Position numbers and translations under genes: made by a program
Assembly: GCA_048569615.1 (NCBI GenBank)
Contig: JBLIRK010000002.1
Span: 40,613 to 104,612, forward strand
Source of the DNA: JAYEPK01 sp048569615
GTDB taxonomy: Archaea > Thermoplasmatota > Penumbrarchaeia > Penumbrarchaeales > Penumbrarchaeaceae
Length of the DNA stretch: 64,000 nt
Direction: 5' to 3'
In this document: positions 59,517-64,000 of the stretch, piece after piece
Layout: each line of letters begins with the position of its first letter
Position numbering within the stretch: the stretch's first letter is position 1
Notes under the pieces: model-generated
The model's input: only the letters and a program-made list of their open reading frames with translations
Database searches by the model: none
What the model was told of the DNA's origin: nothing

Positions 59517-60935
59517 TTACCAGAATTTTATACCGAAGAATCTTATCGTGAATATTATTCCCATTAGGACAACGAGAACCCCGAATACGATCTTCACAAC
59601 ATTACCTGTTTTAACAAACCGTTGTGTCAGACGAGCCGAGAAGGACCTGGTTCCTATAGCAAGCGGAATGAAGATCATTCCATGACCGATCCCGAATACG
59701 AAAAAAAGTAATCCTCCCATGATTATCGAGATATCCTGAGAGAGGATCCATACCACAACAGGCAATACAAGGGAAACAGCGCAGGGTGCCCATCCAAGCG
59801 AGAAGAATATACCAAGAAGAAACGCACCGAATAGGGGTGATCTTGAAAAGATCCCCTTCAATCCCAGAACAGACCTCTCCTTTAATGTTTTCTTTTGCTC
59901 AATATCATCATTTTCATCTATGGTTCCCCCCCTTCTGACGTTATCTTTGATATCGCCGATTCTGTCTATGAGCGAAAAGACATTATTCAACCCGAGGATT
60001 ATAAGGATGGCACCGGCTCCAAGATCGAAATATCTGGCACCCTGAAGGAATACACCTACCTGTGCGATAAAAAGACCCAGAATGAAGAAGATGATTGCCA
60101 TTCCAAGAACGAATGATATCCCGATCAGGAAACCTTCTTTTGAGGCTTTCTCCTTCTGAATGTTCTGTTCCTCAACATCTTCCGATGTTTTCCTTGATGA
60201 GATTATAAACGTGAATACAGTGAAAAGAAGGGCGATCGAACATGGTGAAAATGAGGTGATGATACCAAGAACGAACATCCCGATGAACGATCCACCACCA
60301 ATCGAACTCTTCTGTCCCTCGACCCCCGTCCATTCATCGTTTCTTATCTTCTCGACCTTATCCTCCATCTCTTCAGAGGTTTGAATGCCGTCTACCTTTC
60401 CCTTCCCCATCTGATAGACATGATAGATACCTACGATATACTGCTCCTCATCCAGAAGAAGAATGGTTGGATTGGCACTTTCGGATCCTATGCTCCAGTA
60501 ATCAATGTAATCACCCGATATCTTGAATGGTTCAGGGTCCTCGATCCATATCCATGTAACATTCACCCCCCACCATTCCCTTGCGAGTTCATACCCGGGT
60601 TCGGAGTACTGGTTCTTCCTCATGTTGATAGTGATGATCGTGATATTCGCTTCATCAGCAGCCAACTCACTGATCTCGAAGACCTGTTCTTTCAGTTCAA
60701 CCTCGCATTCGAGGCATATGGGATTCTCGATGCTTGTGAAGTGAAGCAGGACAGGGTCACCGGAGAAGTCTCTCAATGAGGTGACATTTGAATCAGGTAA
60801 GTTTATCTTGAAATCGGGAGCCATTTCCTTCTCGGTCCTGATATCGGACCAGAACAGATATCCAACGATCCCGAGGATGAATATTACCAATAGGATAGAT
60901 GCGATTATCGGGAAAACCTTTGAATTCCCCGCCAT
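59517..60935 (-). CDS. CcdA/DsbD-like membrane thiol-redox protein with N-terminal thioredoxin-like domain
   Basis: 472 residues. N-terminal helix (VFPIIASILLVIFILGIVGY), then an extracytoplasmic thioredoxin-like domain with C74-x-x-C77 (NPICLECEVEL). A CcdA-like core of about six to eight helices carries the two paired cysteines in TSFSPCSIALLFT and LGWAPCAVSLVLP. Passes electrons across the membrane to outside thiol proteins. Six bases after the zinc-finger/thioredoxin gene, likely its redox partner. Confidence 0.9.
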   Translation of the reverse strand: MAGNSKVFPIIASILLVIFILGIVGYLFWSDIRTEKEMAPDFKINLPDSNVTSLRDFSGDPVLLHFTSIENPICLECEVELKEQVFEISELAADEANITIITINMRKNQYSEPGYELAREWWGVNVTWIWIEDPEPFKISGDYIDYWSIGSESANPTILLLDEEQYIVGIYHVYQMGKGKVDGIQTSEEMEDKVEKIRNDEWTGVEGQKSSIGGGSFIGMFVLGIITSFSPCSIALLFTVFTFIISSRKTSEDVEEQNIQKEKASKEGFLIGISFVLGMAIIFFILGLFIAQVGVFLQGARYFDLGAGAILIILGLNNVFSLIDRIGDIKDNVRRGGTIDENDDIEQKKTLKERSVLGLKGIFSRSPLFGAFLLGIFFSLGWAPCAVSLVLPVVVWILSQDISIIMGGLLFFVFGIGHGMIFIPLAIGTRSFSARLTQRFVKTGNVVKIVFGVLVVLMGIIFTIRFFGIKFW

Positions 60936-60941
60936 TTGGGA

Positions 60942-61742
60942 TCAGCTCCATCCCGCAATATTGTGGTGATGATAATAGATCGCATCCCTCACGTAATTGG
61001 ATAACCAATCATAACCCGTTGCACCTTCGGTCGAATGCCACCCGATCCTCACATTACCACTGCTATCCTCCACCAAGGTTATGAGTATCGTCAGGGGGAT
61101 ATAATTGGGAGATCCGTTTGCATCATATACCGGAAAAGCTTCGGCTGCTTCGGGATCGGATCCCGAGAGCAGATCAAGGAACTGAATGTCTTTTCCATAA
61201 TCCTTCATTATCGAGTCCACATCCTCTTGTTGCTGGATACAAGGCATGCATCCCTCACTGTGGTCAAGGATCAATAACGGTCCTTCCTGAAGCTTTTCAG
61301 TGACCCAGGAGGGGTGAGCAGGCATCTCTCCCCAATTCGGATTTTGATTTGGGTATGTTGTCCACCAATCATCATCAGAATTTCCTATCCCTTCCTTCGG
61401 AGAATAATCATCCAACCATCCCTCCGATGGGATGTCAGTATCTCCATTATCATCATCTTCCTTTTCATCGTTGACGAATAAGTATAAACCTCCAGCTACA
61501 AAAAGTGCTATCACGATCAACACGCCGATAACTGGAATAATAGCTGTTCTCCTTTGTCCCTTGATATACATCTCTGTTCGATGCACATTTTCAAGATGAT
61601 GCTCAAGGTTCCTGGATTTCAGGTCTTCTTGACATTTCGGACATTTGATCCATTCCGAATCCATGAAAGATGGGTCCACCTCTAACTTTTCCCTTATTCG
61701 ATGTTCCTTTCGATCCTTAACCTTGTTCGCATATTTTGTCAA
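60942..61742 (-). CDS. C2H2 zinc finger-TM-thioredoxin fusion protein
   Basis: 266 residues, TTG start with GGAG nine bases upstream. Cytoplasmic N-terminus has a C2H2-type finger, C34-x2-C37-x11-H49-x4-H54 (CPKCQEDLKSRNLEHHLENVH in part). A membrane helix covers 68-91 (IPVIGVLIVIALFVAGGLYL). An acidic linker leads to an outside thioredoxin-like domain with C165-M-P-C168. No family with this order is known to me. It sits between a small thioredoxin and the CcdA-like protein, so electrons may be relayed to the outside domain. Confidence 0.82.
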   Translation of the reverse strand: MTKYANKVKDRKEHRIREKLEVDPSFMDSEWIKCPKCQEDLKSRNLEHHLENVHRTEMYIKGQRRTAIIPVIGVLIVIALFVAGGLYLFVNDEKEDDDNGDTDIPSEGWLDDYSPKEGIGNSDDDWWTTYPNQNPNWGEMPAHPSWVTEKLQEGPLLILDHSEGCMPCIQQQEDVDSIMKDYGKDIQFLDLLSGSDPEAAEAFPVYDANGSPNYIPLTILITLVEDSSGNVRIGWHSTEGATGYDWLSNYVRDAIYYHHHNIAGWS

Positions 61743-61758
61743 GGTTTACAACTCCATT

Positions 61759-61995
61759 TCAATGGCTTCTTATGATCTTTTTTATCTCGTTTATATCCGA
61801 GGTTTTCCCTGAAAATACGATCTTCCCGTCGATTGCCAGAGCCGGTGTCATCATCACTCCCCTGTTCATGATCTCTGTGATGTCCTCCACTTTTTTGACA
61901 TCCGCCTTTACCTTCAATTCATTTACTGCTTTCCGAACGTGCTTTTCCAACCTCTTGCATTTCGCACAACCCGTTCCGAAGATCTCGATCTCCAT
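61759..61995 (-). CDS. Small thioredoxin-like redox protein (MTH895/redox-active disulfide type)
   Basis: 78 residues from the ATG at 61995, with AAGGAGGT six bases upstream (an ATG at 62001 overlaps that site). Active site C10-A-K-C13 (FGTGCAKCKRLE) and the cis-proline segment MTPALAIDGKIVFSG. Proteins of this type often sit beside ArsR, Acr3 and ArsP genes. A palindrome TTCAAA-TATT-TTTGAA lies at 62052-62067. First gene of an operon with the zinc-finger/thioredoxin and CcdA-like genes. Confidence 0.93.
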   Translation of the reverse strand: MEIEIFGTGCAKCKRLEKHVRKAVNELKVKADVKKVEDITEIMNRGVMMTPALAIDGKIVFSGKTSDINEIKKIIRSH

Positions 61996-62051
61996 GCTCA
62001 TACCTCCTTGGATCGCCCATCTCTTGGTCTTTCGACCAATGAGATATGCAT

Positions 62052-62067
62052 TTCAAATATTTTTGAA
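62052..62067. promoter_or_regulatory. Candidate ArsR operator upstream of the small thioredoxin gene
   Basis: TTCAAATATTTTTGAA, a 6-4-6 palindrome. Bases 62054-62067 are identical to 63311-63324 upstream of acr3. The minus-strand core AAAATATTTG could also act as a TATA box. Confidence 0.5.
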
Positions 62068-62140
62068 GAGATTAACCATTGCTCGGATATATTTCTTACG
62101 GTTTCAACTTATTTTGAACTGCTACATATAACTGTAACTA

Positions 62141-63277
62141 TCAAATCTGGACATTCTTTGAAACAATATTTGTCCCTCTCTGGCATTGTTTCTCTCCGAG
62201 ATCACAATCCCTGTGCAGGAAGCATGTCTTCTTTGAAATATATACCAATAATAACATTGTGGGGACCTCGATGAGTACACCGACAACGGTTGCGAGAGCT
62301 GCACCGGAAGATAATCCGAACAGTATCGTAGCTGTTGCGATGGCCACCTCGAAATGGTTTGAGGCTCCTATCATTGCTGCTGGCGCCGCATCCCGATAGG
62401 ATAATTTCAGTAACCTCGCAACGACGAAATAACCTATCGAGAATATCAACATCGTCTGGATGAAGAGAGGAATGGATATCCAGAATATGGTCAGAGGATT
62501 ACGGACGATCACATCACCCTTGAAGGAGAACAAGAGAATGAGTGTGGCAAGAAGAGCGATAATGCTGACCGGAGTAAGATAATGCATGAATTTCGTCTCG
62601 AACCATTCCTTTCCCTTGTATCGAATCATCAATTTTCTGGAAACGTAACCTGTGGCGAGTGGTAGAGCCACATAAATGGAGACTGAAAGCAGAATGGTCT
62701 CCCAGGGTATGGGCATTGAATTCACTCCGAGAAGGAATCCTCCAAGAGGTGCGTAAAGGACAAGCATGGTCAGGGAATTGATTCCCACCATTACAAGGGT
62801 CAGTCCGTCGTTTCCTCGGGCGAGATAACTCCAGACCAGAACCATTGCGGTACAAGGTGCTATTCCAAGCAGGATCGCTCCGGAAATGTAGCTTCTCCAA
62901 AGCTCGACCTCTTCTCCTCCTTTGATGGTTTCCGTTCCATCCAGAAATCCCTTGAAAAGAACACCCAGGAAAAGGAATGCAATCATATACATGGTGAATG
63001 GTTTGACCAACCAGTTAATGGCAAGGGTCATGAGAACAGGTTTTGGCGTTTTGGCCGCTTTCAATACCTCTCCGAAGTCGATCTTTACCATGATAGGATA
63101 CATCATGAAGAACAGGGCGATAGCAATTGGGATGGATACCTGGTAAACAGATATGGAATCAAGTGTTGTGGCAACATCCGGAATCAATCTCCCAAGGAGT
63201 ATTCCTCCGGCTATGCACAGGATCACCCAGATACTGAGATATTTCTCAAACACCGATAGACCTCTACCAGATGCCAT
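62141..63277 (-). CDS. acr3: Acr3-family arsenite efflux permease
   Basis: 378 residues, ten predicted helices. Exports arsenite (or antimonite). Essential C142 in GIAPCTAMVLVW and the segments FFMMYPIMVKIDFGEVL and MIGASNHFEVAIATA are typical. A GGAGGA site lies before the ATG. The C-terminus has extra cysteines (CFLHRDCDLGEKQC). Promoter with an AAATATTT core near 63317. Divergent from arsR. Confidence 0.96.
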   Translation of the reverse strand: MASGRGLSVFEKYLSIWVILCIAGGILLGRLIPDVATTLDSISVYQVSIPIAIALFFMMYPIMVKIDFGEVLKAAKTPKPVLMTLAINWLVKPFTMYMIAFLFLGVLFKGFLDGTETIKGGEEVELWRSYISGAILLGIAPCTAMVLVWSYLARGNDGLTLVMVGINSLTMLVLYAPLGGFLLGVNSMPIPWETILLSVSIYVALPLATGYVSRKLMIRYKGKEWFETKFMHYLTPVSIIALLATLILLFSFKGDVIVRNPLTIFWISIPLFIQTMLIFSIGYFVVARLLKLSYRDAAPAAMIGASNHFEVAIATATILFGLSSGAALATVVGVLIEVPTMLLLVYISKKTCFLHRDCDLGEKQCQRGTNIVSKNVQI

Positions 63278-63420
63278 TGACCTTCCTCCGACTGAATTCG
63301 ATGAGTGTTACAAATATTTTTGAAATGTTCCTCTCAATATAATTATTTACCCGTGAGGGTGAAAAAACAACCTCATCAATGTGCATTTCTTTTTAATAAA
63401 TGTAAATCCTTTCGATATCC
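63278..63420. promoter_or_regulatory. Divergent acr3-arsR control region
   Basis: Contains CAAATATTTTTGAA at 63311-63324, shared with the thioredoxin promoter. On the minus strand its AAATATTTG core is placed as the acr3 TATA box. For arsR, TTTTTAATAAATG (63390-63402) puts the transcription start at the ATG at 63421, so arsR is probably leaderless. Spacing suits ArsR repression of both genes. Confidence 0.55.
63311..63324. promoter_or_regulatory. Candidate ArsR operator upstream of acr3
   Basis: CAAATATTTTTGAA, identical to 62054-62067. Its centre is 40 bases before the acr3 ATG and overlaps the likely TATA box, as expected for a repressor site. Confidence 0.5.
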
Positions 63421-63783
63421 ATGGGTGAAGAAACAGAATGCAGGCTTGATACAGCATGCAAATGCCTGGACCTTCCAAAACCCTCGAAGGCAGACTGGTT
63501 TGAGATGAGCGAAGAGGAGATCCAGGAGACATCATCACTTTTCAAGTCGTTATCCGATCCAAACAGGATCAGAATAATAGAGATGCTGTCAAAGGATTCT
63601 CTCTATGTATGCATCATCCAGCATCTTCTTGACGGTATCAAGTATTCAAAACTTTCTTATCATCTGGATATCCTTAAGAAGGAGGGTGTAGTGGATTCAG
63701 AAAGACAGGGGAATTTCGTTTTGTATTTTTTAACTCCGATGGGAAAACGACTATCGACAGATATCCTGTCTATCAAGAAATAG
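63421..63783 (+). CDS. arsR: ArsR-family metalloid-responsive repressor
   Basis: 120 residues, winged helix. Recognition region SDPNRIRIIEMLS...KYSKLSYHLDILKKEGVVDSERQGNF in part. Candidate metalloid ligands are N-terminal C7, C13 and C15 (ACKC) and C64 in SLYVCIIQHLL; the classic ELCVCDL motif is reduced to one cysteine, so binding resembles the N-terminal (alpha-3N) type more than E. coli ArsR. Leaderless start. Divergent from acr3. Confidence 0.94.
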   Translation: MGEETECRLDTACKCLDLPKPSKADWFEMSEEEIQETSSLFKSLSDPNRIRIIEMLSKDSLYVCIIQHLLDGIKYSKLSYHLDILKKEGVVDSERQGNFVLYFLTPMGKRLSTDILSIKK

Positions 63784-63819
63784 ATTTCAACGAAGATTGT
63801 TCTCATCGATATCTCTGTT

Positions 63820-64000
63820 TTATATTGATGCTACCAGGTTTCCGTAGATAAAACCTGCAATCGTGGAGAGAACAACAACGACTATCACATAAACACTGGT
63901 CCGTTTAATACCCATTACTTTTGTAATTACTATCATATTTGGCAGGGATAATGAAGGACCTGCTAATAATAATGATAAAGCCGCTCCGGAGGACATCGCT
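63820..64000 (-). CDS. ArsP-like (DUF318) permease, C-terminal part, cut by window edge
   Basis: The last 60 codons of a minus-strand gene running in from the right, stop TAA at 63820-63822. The sequence has LLAGPSLSLPNMIVITKVMG, then a membrane helix (VYVIVVVVLSTIAGFIYGN), which matches the C-terminal end of DUF318/ArsP permeases, exporters of organoarsenicals or related metalloids. Fits the arsenic cluster. Start and most of the protein lie outside the window. Confidence 0.8.
   Translation of the reverse strand, partial: AMSSGAALSLLLAGPSLSLPNMIVITKVMGIKRTSVYVIVVVVLSTIAGFIYGNLVASI

Noticed and set aside
1..64000. CRISPR array, insertion sequence, prophage or replication origin
   Set aside because: No regularly spaced repeats, transposase, integrase, phage genes or Orc1/Cdc6 gene with origin repeats seen by eye.

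Overview
The window is chromosomal DNA of an archaeon. The domain-level evidence is strong: a single-piece archaeal PolD large subunit (DP2), an A-type ATP synthase, a KEOPS Pcc1 subunit, an archaeal RecJ/GAN-like DHH nuclease, eukaryote-like S15, an archaeal LSm protein, an Ogg2-type glycosylase, class III signal-peptide pilins, and TATA boxes placed about 25 bases before leaderless or short-leader starts. TTG and GTG starts preceded by GGAGGT-like sites are also common. The PolD, the DUF835 response regulator and the many PKD/FG-GAP surface proteins fit an anaerobic or microaerobic euryarchaeote of the Thermoplasmatota type; that phylum call is inference. No CRISPR array, transposase, integrase or rRNA gene was seen.

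Layout. 1-4444 (minus): start of an A-type ATP synthase operon in the order H-I-K-E-C, running off the left edge; its K (rotor ring) subunit carries an acidic EF-hand/TSP3-like extension. 4737-9218 (plus): a giant helical repeat protein with a DnaJ-like zinc region and a beta-helix surface protein. 9279-11622 (plus): the ATP synthase B subunit, detached from its operon, and a CcrM-like DNA methyltransferase. 11640-17752 (minus): two very large anchored surface proteins. 17786-24028: a sirtuin, then a DNA-repair and oxidative-stress neighbourhood (Ogg2 glycosylase, free methionine sulfoxide reductase, flavin reductase-rubredoxin, ferritin, peroxiredoxin, two rubrerythrin-type proteins). 24209-29054: DUF835 response regulator and DP2. 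29216-37005 (minus): a 1443-residue FG-GAP surface protein and a MacB/LolCDE-type ABC system. 37090-46510 (minus): a five-gene MoxR-DUF58-DUF4350-DUF4129 operon whose exported parts are rich in calcium-loop motifs. 46854-50954: phosphoglycerate mutase, DUF92 protein, zinc-ribbon protein, LSm protein and an SGNH hydrolase whose catalytic blocks are in circularly permuted order. 51098-51409: tRNA-Arg(GCG) with a duplicated promoter plus 5' tRNA segment. 51687-57992: two pilins, membrane and exported proteins, and the conserved rps15-recJ-pcc1 cluster.

From tRNA-Thr(TGT) at 58249 to the right edge the DNA is visibly more AT-rich and holds a metalloid/thiol-redox block: flavodoxin, cysteine-rich DUF2703 protein, CcdA-like protein, a zinc-finger/TM/thioredoxin fusion, a small thioredoxin, the Acr3 arsenite exporter, an ArsR regulator and the end of an ArsP-like permease. 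A shared 14-base element precedes both the thioredoxin and acr3 genes.

The best candidates for new biology are the calcium-motif domain on the ATP synthase rotor ring, the permuted SGNH hydrolase, the ~100-residue helical repeat protein, the recurring ectodomain-TM-cytoplasmic zinc-ribbon design, the zinc-finger/TM/thioredoxin fusion, and the tRNA-Arg promoter duplication.
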